Assembly: GCF_030733265.1 (NCBI RefSeq)
Contig: NZ_JASHJI010000004.1
Coordinates: 62,001-126,000 of the forward strand
DNA: 64,000 bases
Direction of reading: 5' to 3'
Source of the DNA: Roseibium sp. MMSF_3412
Lineage (GTDB): Bacteria; Pseudomonadota; Alphaproteobacteria; Rhizobiales; Stappiaceae
A program made the translations under genes and the position numbers. The notes under the pieces were generated by a model. The model was given only the letters and a program-made list of their open reading frames with translations, was not told the DNA's origin and ran no database searches. Shown piece by piece: positions 1-9,320 of the stretch (position 1 is its first letter; the number at the start of each line of letters is the position of its first letter).

Positions 1-946
<946 letters not shown>

Positions 947-1212
947 GGGTTCACTCACAGGTGCGCCCCTTTCCGTGCATCCGGAACACATCCGGCTTTG
1001 AAAGCCGCAGGTTCTTAATGAACGACAATTGAATTTCGGCAGGACGCTCTCAGATCGTGTCCTGTGGCGAGACCGGATTTTCCGTCTGCCGCCTCCGCCG
1101 GCCCGCTTTTCGAAGCGGAAGGATCAGCGAAGATCGCGATCCCGGGAGACAGGCAATCCGGAGTGCAACACCAACCCGCCGGCGGTGCGCCAACTGGCGC
1201 TCAGGAGTATAA

Positions 1213-2910
1213 ATGACCGATTTCAATCCCTCTACCGAGGATTTTGCAGCTCTTCTCGAAGAGTCTTTCGTCCAGAACGACCTCTATGAAGGTGCCGTTG
1301 TCAAAGGCACCGTCGTCGCAATCGAAAAAGACCTTGCCGTCATCGACGTCGGCCTGAAGGTTGAAGGCCGTGTGCCGCTGAAGGAATTCGGCGCCAAGGG
1401 CCGCGACGGCGAAATGGGTGTCGGCGACGAAGTTGAAGTTTACCTCGAGCGTGTCGAAAACGCTCTTGGCGAAGCCGTTCTGTCGCGCGAAAAAGCACGC
1501 CGCGAAGAAAGCTGGGTTCGCCTGGAAGTCGCGTTCGAAGCAAACGAGAAAGTCAACGGCCAGATCTTCAACCAGGTCAAGGGCGGCTTCACCGTCGATC
1601 TGGATGGCGCTGTTGCCTTCCTGCCGCGTTCGCAGGTCGATATCCGTCCGGTCCGCGACGTGACCCCGCTGATGCACACGCCTCAGCCGTTCCAGATCCT
1701 GAAGATGGACAAGCGCCGCGGCAACATCGTCGTGTCCCGCCGTGTCGTTCTGGAAGAGACCCGTGCCGAACAGCGTTCGGAACTGGTGCAGAGCCTGGAA
1801 GAAGGTCACACCGTGGAAGGCGTCGTCAAGAACATCACCGACTACGGTGCGTTCGTCGACCTCGGCGGTATCGATGGTCTGCTGCACGTCACCGACATCG
1901 CGTGGCGCCGCATCAACCATCCGTCGGAAGTTCTCACCATCGGCCAGACGGTCAAGGTGCAGATCATCCGCGTCAACCAGGAAACGCATCGCATCAGCCT
2001 CGGCATGAAGCAGCTTGAAACCGATCCGTGGGACGGTATCGAAGCCAAGTACCCGCTGGAAGCCAAGTTCAACGGCCGCGTGACCAACATCACCGACTAC
2101 GGTGCATTCGTCGAACTGGAGCCGGGCATCGAAGGCCTGATCCACGTTTCGGAAATGTCCTGGACCAAGAAGAACGTCCATCCGGGCAAGATCGTTTCCA
2201 CTTCCCAGGAAGTCGAAGTGATGATCCTGGAAGTCGACCCGGTCAAGCGCCGCATTTCTCTCGGCCTGAAGCAGACCCTGCAGAACCCGTGGGATGCGTT
2301 CGCGGAACAGTTCCCGATCGGCGCCAACGTCGAAGGCGAAGTCAAGAACAAGACCGAATTCGGCCTGTTCATCGGCCTCGACGGCGACGTGGACGGCATG
2401 GTGCACCTGTCCGACCTCGACTGGAACCGTCCGGGCGAGCAGGTTATCGAGGAGTACAAGAAGGGCGACATGGTCAAGGCCATCGTCCTGGATGTGGACG
2501 TCGAGAAAGAGCGTATCTCTCTCGGCATCAAGCAGCTCACCGGCGATCCGATGGAATCGGGCGCAGCAGGCGAATTGCGCAAGAACTCCGTCGTTACCTG
2601 TGAAGTCACCGAGATCAAGGACGGCGGCCTGGACGTCAAGATTGCAGACAGCGATCTGACAGCGTTCATCCGCCGCGCGGACCTTTCCCGTGACCGCGAA
2701 GAGCAGCGCCCGGAAAAATACTCCGTTGGCGACAAGTTCGACGCGCGCATCACCCAGTTCGACAAGAAGACCCGCCGGGTCACCGTGTCGATCAAGGCGC
2801 TCGAAATCGCCGAAGAAAAGGAAGCTGTCGCACAGTACGGCTCTTCCGACAGCGGCGCGTCTCTCGGCGACATCCTGGGTGCTGCCCTGAAGCAGCAGTC
2901 CGACGACTAA
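1213..2910 (+). CDS. rpsA: 30S ribosomal protein S1
   Basis: RNA-binding protein of the small ribosomal subunit that helps load mRNA. The 565-residue protein shows six S1 repeats, each visible as a G-x-V-x-x-x-x-x-x-G(A/L)-x-V-x-L core followed by a (G/A)-x-(L/V)-(H/P) segment, at roughly residues 30-95, 113-178, 199-267, 284-354, 371-441 and 458-527. Repeats 3 and 4 share nearly identical DNA around 1831 and 2087 encoding NITDYGAFV. The start is fixed by AGGAG at 1203-1207, five bases before ATG. A strong terminator follows. Codon usage is strongly biased, as expected for a highly expressed gene. Confidence 0.97.
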   Translation: MTDFNPSTEDFAALLEESFVQNDLYEGAVVKGTVVAIEKDLAVIDVGLKVEGRVPLKEFGAKGRDGEMGVGDEVEVYLERVENALGEAVLSREKARREESWVRLEVAFEANEKVNGQIFNQVKGGFTVDLDGAVAFLPRSQVDIRPVRDVTPLMHTPQPFQILKMDKRRGNIVVSRRVVLEETRAEQRSELVQSLEEGHTVEGVVKNITDYGAFVDLGGIDGLLHVTDIAWRRINHPSEVLTIGQTVKVQIIRVNQETHRISLGMKQLETDPWDGIEAKYPLEAKFNGRVTNITDYGAFVELEPGIEGLIHVSEMSWTKKNVHPGKIVSTSQEVEVMILEVDPVKRRISLGLKQTLQNPWDAFAEQFPIGANVEGEVKNKTEFGLFIGLDGDVDGMVHLSDLDWNRPGEQVIEEYKKGDMVKAIVLDVDVEKERISLGIKQLTGDPMESGAAGELRKNSVVTCEVTEIKDGGLDVKIADSDLTAFIRRADLSRDREEQRPEKYSVGDKFDARITQFDKKTRRVTVSIKALEIAEEKEAVAQYGSSDSGASLGDILGAALKQQSDD

Positions 2911-2945
2911 GGTTTTCGCATCCCGGTCCATCGGGAACGAAAAGG

Positions 2946-2976
2946 AAAAGCCCGGCAGCAATGCCGGGCTTTTTTG
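2946..2976 (+). terminator. Rho-independent terminator of rpsA
   Basis: The stem AAAAGCCCGGC pairs with GCCGGGCTTTT around a short loop, and six or more T residues follow on the plus strand, 36 bases after the rpsA stop codon. Confidence 0.9.
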
Positions 2977-3097
2977 TTTTTCTGAGAACGCGGCAGCGAC
3001 CTGCTGGCAACATTTTCCAGGGCCTGTCTCAATGGACAGAAGCGCCCGAATGTGCGCTGATGGCCGCAGAGATATTGAAATGGCACGGGAGTGATCA

Positions 3098-4147
3098 ATG
3101 CACCTGTTCCCTGTTCTTCTGTTGACGACCCTGTTGGTGACACCCGCCTTGGCAGAGATTGAACGCTCCAAGACCAAATGGAAGGTCAAACCGGATTTCG
3201 AAAAAAGCGCGGCCGCGCGCGAGTCGATCAGCGGGGCTGATTGCGCGCCTGGCGGCTGGTGTCTTGCGGCGAATGACGAGAAAAACTATGCGCAGTTTTT
3301 CAAGATCAGGAAGAACAGGCTGGACCCGGACAAGAAAGGCGTGATCCGGCTGCTGCCGAAAAAGATCGACGGGAAAAAGATGGACGAGATCGACGCCGAA
3401 GGCGTGGTGTTCGTGCCATCAAGAGACAGCAATGCACCGTCCTTCTTTTACGTCACCGGTTCACACGGACTGTCACGGAGCGGAGACTTCCAGCCCTCCC
3501 GGTTCACGCTGTTCCGCTTTCCGGTGGAGACAAAATCCGGCAAGCCAACCTTCAAATTCAGCGACAAGAAAGTCGCGCCAGAGGTCGAGCGAACCATGCT
3601 GCTCGCCGAGACGATCAAATCCAACCCCGATCTCGCGCCGTTTGCAGACCAGACACTGGACCGCAACGGCGTCACCATCGAGGGCATCTCCGAGATGGAC
3701 GGCGACATGCTGTTCGGTCTCAGGAGCCCCTGCCTTGCCGGTCATGCGCTCATTCTGCGGGTGCCCGCAGAGGACCTTTTTCAGGATACACCGCCGCCAT
3801 CAACCACGGACAGGGTCGCGCTCGGCGACAATGTCGGCATTCGCGACCTGACCCGTGTGAAGGATGGCCTTCTCATCCTGGCGGGCCGGAGCGACGACCG
3901 GCGCGGCTCCGAAGACTTCACCTGTGGCGAAAAACGCAAGCCGCCAGCGCCGGCGCCGTCTCTCTGGTTCTGGAGTGGGCTATCCGGCGATGCTGCCAGG
4001 CCGCTCGGGCCGCTGCCCGGGGTCGACCGGAATGCGAGCGTCGAAACGCTGCTGGTTCTGGAGGAGACCGACGCTGCCTTCAAAGTGCTGGTTCTGTTCG
4101 ACGGCGAGAAAAACGGGGCGCCTGTGGAGTTCCTGGTCGGAAAGTGA
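3098..4147 (+). CDS. Secreted DUF3616-type protein of unknown function
   Basis: A 349-residue protein with a clear Sec signal peptide (MHLFPVLLLTTLLVTPALA, cleavage probably after ALA at residue 19), so it is predicted to be periplasmic or exported. The body resembles the DUF3616 family, which looks like a beta-propeller-type fold. Visible features are 'AEGVVF' near residue 105, an 'ITIEGISEMDGDMLFGLRSP'-like segment near 200 (matches the usual ID-EGL-x-hydrophobic-GLR pattern of this family) and 'RDLTRVKDGLLILAG' near 255. No catalytic motif is evident. The start has GGGAG about six bases upstream. It stands alone between the rpsA terminator and an EamA gene. The family assignment is from memory and moderately sure. 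Confidence 0.65.
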   Translation: MHLFPVLLLTTLLVTPALAEIERSKTKWKVKPDFEKSAAARESISGADCAPGGWCLAANDEKNYAQFFKIRKNRLDPDKKGVIRLLPKKIDGKKMDEIDAEGVVFVPSRDSNAPSFFYVTGSHGLSRSGDFQPSRFTLFRFPVETKSGKPTFKFSDKKVAPEVERTMLLAETIKSNPDLAPFADQTLDRNGVTIEGISEMDGDMLFGLRSPCLAGHALILRVPAEDLFQDTPPPSTTDRVALGDNVGIRDLTRVKDGLLILAGRSDDRRGSEDFTCGEKRKPPAPAPSLWFWSGLSGDAARPLGPLPGVDRNASVETLLVLEETDAAFKVLVLFDGEKNGAPVEFLVGK

Positions 4148-4282
4148 CATTCGCGACCGACCCGGCGGCGGTGACGAATAGCGCGTAAATCGAACAGAAT
4201 TCAGGTTCGCCGGACTTGCGCCAAGCGCAGATCTTTTAAATGATTGACCGATACCTCCGACCGTCCGTTTTGGATTTCCAAC

Positions 4283-5137
4283 ATGTCAGCCCTCGATCTG
4301 TGCCGTCTCGCCGGCACCGTCTTTCTTGCCGTCACACTGGTCGTGACCGGCGACACCTGCGGCAAGCTGCTTACGCAGAGCGGCGTTGATCCCTTCATTG
4401 TCGCCTGGACGCGCTTTGCAATCGCGGCGCTTGTCCTGTGGCCGCTTGCCCGGATGCAGTGGCAGGAACTTGGCCCGATGAAGGACTGGCGGGTGATCCT
4501 GCGGACTGTCTTTATCGCAGGCGGGATCAGTTCGATCCTAACGGCGCTGGAAACCGAGCCCATCGCCAATGTGTTCGGCGCTTTTTTCATCGGACCGATC
4601 ATTTCCTACATGCTCGCCGTTATCTTCCTGAAGGAACGCCCGTCGGCCACCCACACCGTGCTCCTGGCTGTCGGATTTTTCGGGGTTCTGCTGGTGGTCA
4701 AGCCTGGATTCGGCATGACGACGGGCACGCTGTTCGCCCTGCTCGCCGGAACGTTCTACGGCTGCTACCTGTTCATGACCAAGCTGCTTGCCGGAGCCAT
4801 GCGGCCGACCCGGCTCCTCATGTCGCAACTCCTGATCGGCACGGTGCTTCTGACCCCCTTCGGCCTGTCTTCTCCTATGCCTGTGAATGAAACCGGCGTC
4901 TGGCTCCTGATCATTGCGAGTGCGCTGACTTCGGCTGCCGGCAACTATCTTCTGGTGATCGCGAACCGGACGGCGGATGCAAGTCTCGTCGCCCCGCTGG
5001 TCTATACCCAGCTCATCTCCGCAACCGTGCTCGGCGTTGTCGTTTTCGGCGACTGGCCTGATACAATTGCTTTCGCCGGGCTGTTTCTGATTGCCGCATC
5101 GGGTCTCGGATCCTTGGCAACCCGGCGCTCGGCTTGA
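4283..5137 (+). CDS. EamA/DMT-family transporter
   Basis: An inner-membrane protein of about 284 residues with ten hydrophobic segments in two similar halves, the standard layout of drug/metabolite transporters (EamA). The first half has the family-like 'PFIVAWTRFAIAALVLWPL' region and 'IANVFGAFFIGPIISYMLAVIFLKERPS'. The second half repeats this as 'LVAPLVYTQLISATVLGVVVFGDWPD'. Substrate is not predictable. The frame is open from a TTG at 4244, but I prefer ATG at 4283 because the membrane region begins directly afterwards. Neither start has a good ribosome-binding site. It converges with the minus-strand aldolase, only about 20 bases apart. Confidence 0.8.
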   Translation: MSALDLCRLAGTVFLAVTLVVTGDTCGKLLTQSGVDPFIVAWTRFAIAALVLWPLARMQWQELGPMKDWRVILRTVFIAGGISSILTALETEPIANVFGAFFIGPIISYMLAVIFLKERPSATHTVLLAVGFFGVLLVVKPGFGMTTGTLFALLAGTFYGCYLFMTKLLAGAMRPTRLLMSQLLIGTVLLTPFGLSSPMPVNETGVWLLIIASALTSAAGNYLLVIANRTADASLVAPLVYTQLISATVLGVVVFGDWPDTIAFAGLFLIAASGLGSLATRRSA

Positions 5138-5158
5138 AGCCGGACACACCGCAGAAGA

Positions 5159-5824
5159 TCAGGACGACTTGATGCCGTAATTGGCGACCGCGCCGAGGAC
5201 CTCGTCAATTTCCCCCTTCGACAGGATATGCGGCTTGCCGACCGTCTGGCTGACGATATAGGCGTGCGCCAGAACCTCCAGTTCCTCCATCCGCCAGAGC
5301 GCCTTTTCAAGCGTTTCGCCGGTGACGACAGCGCCGTGGTTGGCCATCAGGCAACCGGACCGTTCCTTCATCGCACCGGTGACATGATCCGCCAGATCCT
5401 GGCTTCCGAACAGCGCATAATCCGCCAGCGGCACCGTGTTTCCTCCGAAAATCGCAACCATGTAGTGACAGGCCGGGATCTCGACGCGGTTGATCGAGAG
5501 CGCCGTGGAGTGCACCGGATGGGCATGGACGACAGCGTGCATGTCTTCCTTCTCCCGCAGCAGGGCCTGGTGAAACTGCCACTCGGTCGACGGGGGAAAA
5601 TCTCCCTTCTGCTTGCCCTTTCCGTTCAGGGGAACGGAGACGAGCATGTCGGGCGTCATCCGATCATAGGGAACGCCGGAGGGCGTGATGATCATCCGCT
5701 TGCCGGCCCGGGCCGAGACATTGCCGGACGTGCCCTGATTGATCCCGCGCCGGTTCATTTCGCGGCAGGTTTCGATGATCGCCTGACGCAGTTTGGCGGT
5801 GTCCTTGTAAGGTGGCTTAAGCAT
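5159..5824 (-). CDS. Class II (fuculose-phosphate-type) aldolase, probable 5-methylthioribulose/5-deoxyribulose-1-phosphate aldolase
   Basis: A 221-residue zinc aldolase. Family residues can be aligned by eye with E. coli FucA at a constant offset of +8: Glu81, His100, His102 and His163 correspond to Glu73, His92, His94 and His155. 'GTSGNVSAR', 'ITPSGVPY', 'IPACHYMVAIFGG' and 'NHGAVVTG' are FucA hallmarks. Position at the end of the mtnK-mtnA operon suggests that it cleaves 5-methylthioribulose-1-phosphate (or the 5-deoxy analogue) to DHAP and a two-carbon aldehyde, as Ald2 does in the DHAP shunt of Rhodospirillum rubrum and some E. coli. That substrate is inference. MtnB dehydratase is the alternative. 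The frame is open further upstream, but ATG at 5824 has GGAAG before it and gives family length. It overlaps the regulator gene by 8 bases. Confidence 0.82.
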   Translation of the reverse strand: MLKPPYKDTAKLRQAIIETCREMNRRGINQGTSGNVSARAGKRMIITPSGVPYDRMTPDMLVSVPLNGKGKQKGDFPPSTEWQFHQALLREKEDMHAVVHAHPVHSTALSINRVEIPACHYMVAIFGGNTVPLADYALFGSQDLADHVTGAMKERSGCLMANHGAVVTGETLEKALWRMEELEVLAHAYIVSQTVGKPHILSKGEIDEVLGAVANYGIKSS

Positions 5825-6821
5825 GGTCTTCCGATAGACTGAGAAGGTCGGCCGCGGTCTCTGAACAGGTCGCGACGTGGGTGGCATATCCGCCGCGAAT
5901 GGCCGCAAGCATCGGCGCGGCCCGATCGGGCCCCGAGCCCACCAGCAGCCCCATGTCCTTGTTGCGCATCTGCTGAAGCGTGACCGCGATCATTCGGTCC
6001 TCGATGTCGCGGTTGAGGCCCTGGCCATCCCGATCGATCAGCCGGCCGCAAATGACGCCAATCGCCCCCTTTTGCGCGCAGGCGTCAATATCCGCCTTTT
6101 CCAGAAGACCGGTATGCACCACGTGGCTGTCCTCGCCGCAGGTGCCGCAGGCAAAGATCGTCTTGTTGCAACTGGCAACGGCCTGCAATTGCGCCTCGAT
6201 GACCGGCTCCTGTTTCAGCCGTTCGACAAGGGTCTTGTCCGACAGGACCAGTGGAACGTGAAGATTGACGCAGTGCGCGCCATAGCGCCGTGCCAGCGTC
6301 GCCGAACAGGTTTCGGCGGCAAAGCCGAGCGCGGCGGGGCGGGACCCCACCAGTTGCACGATGGTGAGATCTGCAAGATCGATCCTCGGCGCAGCCTCCG
6401 CCACCCGGTAAACGGTTTCCCCCCAGGCAACACCAAGCCGGTCGCCGGGTTCCAGCAAACCGGGCAGCCAGTCGGCAACAACGCGTGTCACCCGGTCAAG
6501 GGAGCGTTCGGGACCGTCGGGCGAGGACGGAATGACCACGGCATCGCGCAAGCCGAAACGATCCACGATCCTGCGCGCGAGTTCCTGGTTCCGGAAGACA
6601 TCGCTGTCGAGCGAGATGCGCACATAGTCCCGCTTTCTGGCTTCGGCGAGATAATTGACCACGGTTGCACGGGAGATCCCGAGCCGTTCGGCGATCTCGT
6701 TCTGGTTCATCCCGTCCTGATAATAGCACCAGGTGACCTCGACGATCGCGTCTTCCTGCGTGCGCGTGCGCGCGCCGCTTCTGGGCTCCGCTGGCCTGGA
6801 TCTGGACGAAGCGGGGCTCAT
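5817..6821 (-). CDS. SorC/DeoR-type sugar-binding transcriptional regulator
   Basis: A 334-residue regulator. Residues 38-70 form a helix-turn-helix (MNQNEIAERLGISRATVVNY...), preceded by an Arg-rich tail, and the rest resembles the SorC/CggR sugar-phosphate sensing domain, which usually binds a phosphorylated sugar. It is encoded inside the operon between mtnA (ATGA overlap) and the aldolase (8-base overlap), so it is co-transcribed and probably regulates itself and the divergent importer. The likely effector is a phosphorylated intermediate such as MTR-1-phosphate, by analogy with the family; this is inference. The candidate operator is the inverted repeat at 9241-9255. Confidence 0.83.
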   Translation of the reverse strand: MSPASSRSRPAEPRSGARTRTQEDAIVEVTWCYYQDGMNQNEIAERLGISRATVVNYLAEARKRDYVRISLDSDVFRNQELARRIVDRFGLRDAVVIPSSPDGPERSLDRVTRVVADWLPGLLEPGDRLGVAWGETVYRVAEAAPRIDLADLTIVQLVGSRPAALGFAAETCSATLARRYGAHCVNLHVPLVLSDKTLVERLKQEPVIEAQLQAVASCNKTIFACGTCGEDSHVVHTGLLEKADIDACAQKGAIGVICGRLIDRDGQGLNRDIEDRMIAVTLQQMRNKDMGLLVGSGPDRAAPMLAAIRGGYATHVATCSETAADLLSLSEDHA

Positions 6822-7927
6822 GCGCTCTTGGCAACCGCCGCCAGATCCGGGAACAGACCCGCAAGACCTTCCGCGCTTGCCTCACAGACGCCGCGTTCGG
6901 TGATCAAGCCCGTCACCAGATGGTTCGGTGTCACGTCGAAGGCCGGATTGCCGCCGGGCGTGCCGTGCGGCGTGACCTGGACCTGTGCAATCGCGTTCGC
7001 CTCGCTCAAACCCTGAACATGAGTCACTTCGCGTTCAAGCCGCTCCTCGATCGGGATTTCGGCAACGCCGTCATCCACGCTCCAGTCAATCGTCGGCGAG
7101 GGCAGCGCGACATAAAAGGGAACGTTGTTCGCCTTGGCGGCAAGTGCCTTCAGATAGGTGCCGATCTTGTTGCAGACATCGCCCCGGCGGGTCGTGCGGT
7201 CGGTGCCGGTGATGACGAGATCGACCATGCCGTGCTGCATCAGGTGGCCGCCGGCATTGTCGGTGATGTAGGTATGCGGAATACCGTGGCTGCCAAGCTC
7301 CCAGGACGTCAAAGCGCCCTGGTTGCGCGGGCGGGTCTCGTCGACCCAGATGTGGATCGGGATGTTCTCGTTGAAAGCCTGATACATCGGGCTGGTGGCG
7401 GTGCCCCAGTCCACAGTCGCAATCCAGCCCGCGTTGCAATGGGTGAGGATATGAACCGGTTCGCCATCCTTCTTGCCCGCGGCGATCTTGCGGATGATCT
7501 CCAGCCCGTTCTGGCCGATGCGGTGGTTAATGTCGACATCTTCATCGGAAATCTCGTGCGCGAGTTTCAGCGCCGCCGCTGCCCGCTCCGCCTCCGGCAA
7601 CGGTTTCAAATGCGCGCGGCACCGGTTGAGCGCCCAGCGAAGGTTGATCGCCGTCGGACGTGTCTTGTCCAGAAACGCCCAGGCGGTGTCGAGATTTGCG
7701 TCCGAGGGATCCAGTCTGGCGGCAAGCGCCATGCCATAGGCGGCGGTCGCCCCGATCAGGGGCGCGCCGCGCACCCGCATTTCAACGATCGCATCGGCAA
7801 AATCCTGCAGCGTATCGACCTGCTCGATCCGAAACTCGTGCGGCAGCCAGCGCTGGTCGATGATCTGAAGCGCGTCCTTGTCCTCGTCCCACCAGAGCGA
7901 CCGGTAATGGGTTCCGTCGACCTTCAT
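6818..7927 (-). CDS. mtnA: S-methyl-5-thioribose-1-phosphate isomerase
   Basis: Converts the aldose MTR-1-phosphate (or 5-deoxyribose-1-phosphate) to the ketose form. The 369-residue protein carries 'MRVRGAPLIGATAAYG' (residues 50-65), the catalytic cysteine in LTHCNAG (Cys164) and the catalytic aspartate in TGTDRTTRRGDVCNKIGTY (Asp243), all diagnostic of MtnA rather than eIF2B subunits. It overlaps mtnK upstream and the regulator downstream by ATGA junctions, an arrangement that points to tight coupling. The substrate in this cell depends on what the neighbouring importer and kinase supply. Confidence 0.94.
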   Translation of the reverse strand: MKVDGTHYRSLWWDEDKDALQIIDQRWLPHEFRIEQVDTLQDFADAIVEMRVRGAPLIGATAAYGMALAARLDPSDANLDTAWAFLDKTRPTAINLRWALNRCRAHLKPLPEAERAAAALKLAHEISDEDVDINHRIGQNGLEIIRKIAAGKKDGEPVHILTHCNAGWIATVDWGTATSPMYQAFNENIPIHIWVDETRPRNQGALTSWELGSHGIPHTYITDNAGGHLMQHGMVDLVITGTDRTTRRGDVCNKIGTYLKALAAKANNVPFYVALPSPTIDWSVDDGVAEIPIEERLEREVTHVQGLSEANAIAQVQVTPHGTPGGNPAFDVTPNHLVTGLITERGVCEASAEGLAGLFPDLAAVAKSA

Positions 7928-9186
7928 AGGATGTCCCTTCCGTTGTAGTTGCGCGCCAGCGACAAGAGCTCTTCCGTCGTGCCGATCATCCCCGCGTTCC
8001 GTATCAGGTCAGCGCCCATAAGGAGGTTGCGTGCTTCCAGGGCTGCCTTCAGCACCTTGTCTTCGATTTCCTCGAAATCGGCGTTGTGCGCCAGCGAAAG
8101 CGTCCGGCGGTGCATTTCGATGCCGCAGAAGCCAAGGGCATCGACGCGGATTTCTGCAAGCAGTTCCTCGCAGACCTCATCCGATGCATGTCCCTGCCCC
8201 TCGAACAGCGTCTGCGGGTAAAGCATGCCCGTGCGCTCCGTCGCCCAGAGTTGCCTGAACTCGTCCTCGAAGGCGGCGACCGTTTCCGAAATCACGGCAA
8301 GCAGCCATTCCTGGTAAGCCTCCAGATCGACGTCCTGCCGGTGAGCCGGCTGGCTGAAATAGGCCATCAGAAAATTCGCCACAAGCATGCCGAGGTCAAA
8401 GCCCATCGGGCCGTATTGAACGAACTCGGGATCGATCACACGGCTTTCGTCTCCCGTGGACATGATCGAACCGCTGTGCAGGTCTCCATGCACCATCGTT
8501 TCGGTGTTGGAGGCGAATTTCATCATCAGCCGTTGAACCCGCGCCTTCAGGCGCGCGTCCGAGCGAAGGTCTTTCACGACCGCGTCCAGCCCGTCGGTGT
8601 GATGGTTCATTTCCGCTTCGTAATAGGGATCGGTGAACACCAGTGCCTCGGTAATCGCCGGGATCTCGATGTTGCCTGCGAACAGGCCGACATCGTTTTT
8701 CTTGTCGGCGCTTTTCATGGAGAGTTCCGAGCCACGGAACGCGGTGCGCGCGCAGAACCGGCCGAGGAAGTCGCCGAGCCCCTCGACCTTTTCGCCTTCG
8801 ATCAGCTTCCGGCGCAGGATCTTGTGCGGCGCCAGGAACTCCATGACGATCAGCGCCTGCGTCTCGTCGAAATGGAAAACCTCCGGCACCGAGCCCGGAT
8901 CTCTCGTTGCCTGCCTGACCAGGGCATGGTTCTCGAAAAAGGCGCGATAGAGCGGCAGCGGCCAGCTGTCTCCGACGAGGCGGACATAGGGCAATGCCTG
9001 TTTGACGACAACGGCGCCAGCCGGTCCTTCGACAATGAAGACCAGGTTCAGATTGCCGTCGCCGACTTCCTTCACGTCCCAGGCAGCCGGGTCGGTCCCG
9101 ACCCTTTCTGCCACAGCCCCGATCGAGGCAAGACGCGTTGCGAGGTCCTCCGGTGTCAACGGCCGATACTGCTCAGGCGTTTCCAT
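7924..9186 (-). CDS. mtnK: 5-methylthioribose kinase
   Basis: Phosphorylates 5-methylthioribose at C1 with ATP. The 420-residue protein has the MtnK signatures EVGDGNLNLVF (residues 40-50), VKQALPYVR (61-69), the catalytic loop HGDLHSGS (233-240) and the metal-binding IDPEF (251-255) of the choline-kinase-like fold. The frame is open for 14 more codons, but ATG at 9186 is preceded by GGGAGG (about 13 bases away, rather long) and matches family N-termini. It is the first gene of the minus-strand operon. Because it needs free MTR, either uptake or MTA hydrolysis must feed it; no MTA nucleosidase lies in the window. Confidence 0.94.
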   Translation of the reverse strand: METPEQYRPLTPEDLATRLASIGAVAERVGTDPAAWDVKEVGDGNLNLVFIVEGPAGAVVVKQALPYVRLVGDSWPLPLYRAFFENHALVRQATRDPGSVPEVFHFDETQALIVMEFLAPHKILRRKLIEGEKVEGLGDFLGRFCARTAFRGSELSMKSADKKNDVGLFAGNIEIPAITEALVFTDPYYEAEMNHHTDGLDAVVKDLRSDARLKARVQRLMMKFASNTETMVHGDLHSGSIMSTGDESRVIDPEFVQYGPMGFDLGMLVANFLMAYFSQPAHRQDVDLEAYQEWLLAVISETVAAFEDEFRQLWATERTGMLYPQTLFEGQGHASDEVCEELLAEIRVDALGFCGIEMHRRTLSLAHNADFEEIEDKVLKAALEARNLLMGADLIRNAGMIGTTEELLSLARNYNGRDIL

Positions 9187-9320
9187 GACTGCGTTTGTTC
9201 CTCCCTGTTTTGCCCTGATAATGATCAAGATTGTTCAAAAGTCAACTTGGTTGACAAATGACTATATTGCGTGCTGTAACTTTGCGCAGCGGGAGAGGAG
9301 CTCGTGAAAAATTGGGAGGA
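9187..9320. promoter_or_regulatory. Divergent control region of the mtnK operon and the sugar ABC importer
   Basis: Both operons start from this 134-base gap. It holds a perfect inverted repeat GTCAAC-TTG-GTTGAC at 9241-9255, next to TGATCAAGATTGTTCAA. On the minus strand the repeat supplies TTGACT with CATTAT 16 bases further, a weak match to a -35/-10 pair for mtnK. A plus-strand promoter is less clear. The repeat is the best candidate operator for the SorC-type regulator encoded in the operon. Confidence 0.55.

Noticed and set aside
1201-3189. A 662-codon open frame on the minus strand opposite rpsA
   Set aside because: It is antisense to the highly conserved S1 gene and arises from its strong codon bias. 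It has no recognisable domain.
9258-9320. ATG at 9258 as start of the importer ATPase gene
   Set aside because: It has no ribosome-binding site and lies within the likely promoter/operator. GGGAGGA directly precedes ATG 9321/GTG 9324, where the conserved domain begins.
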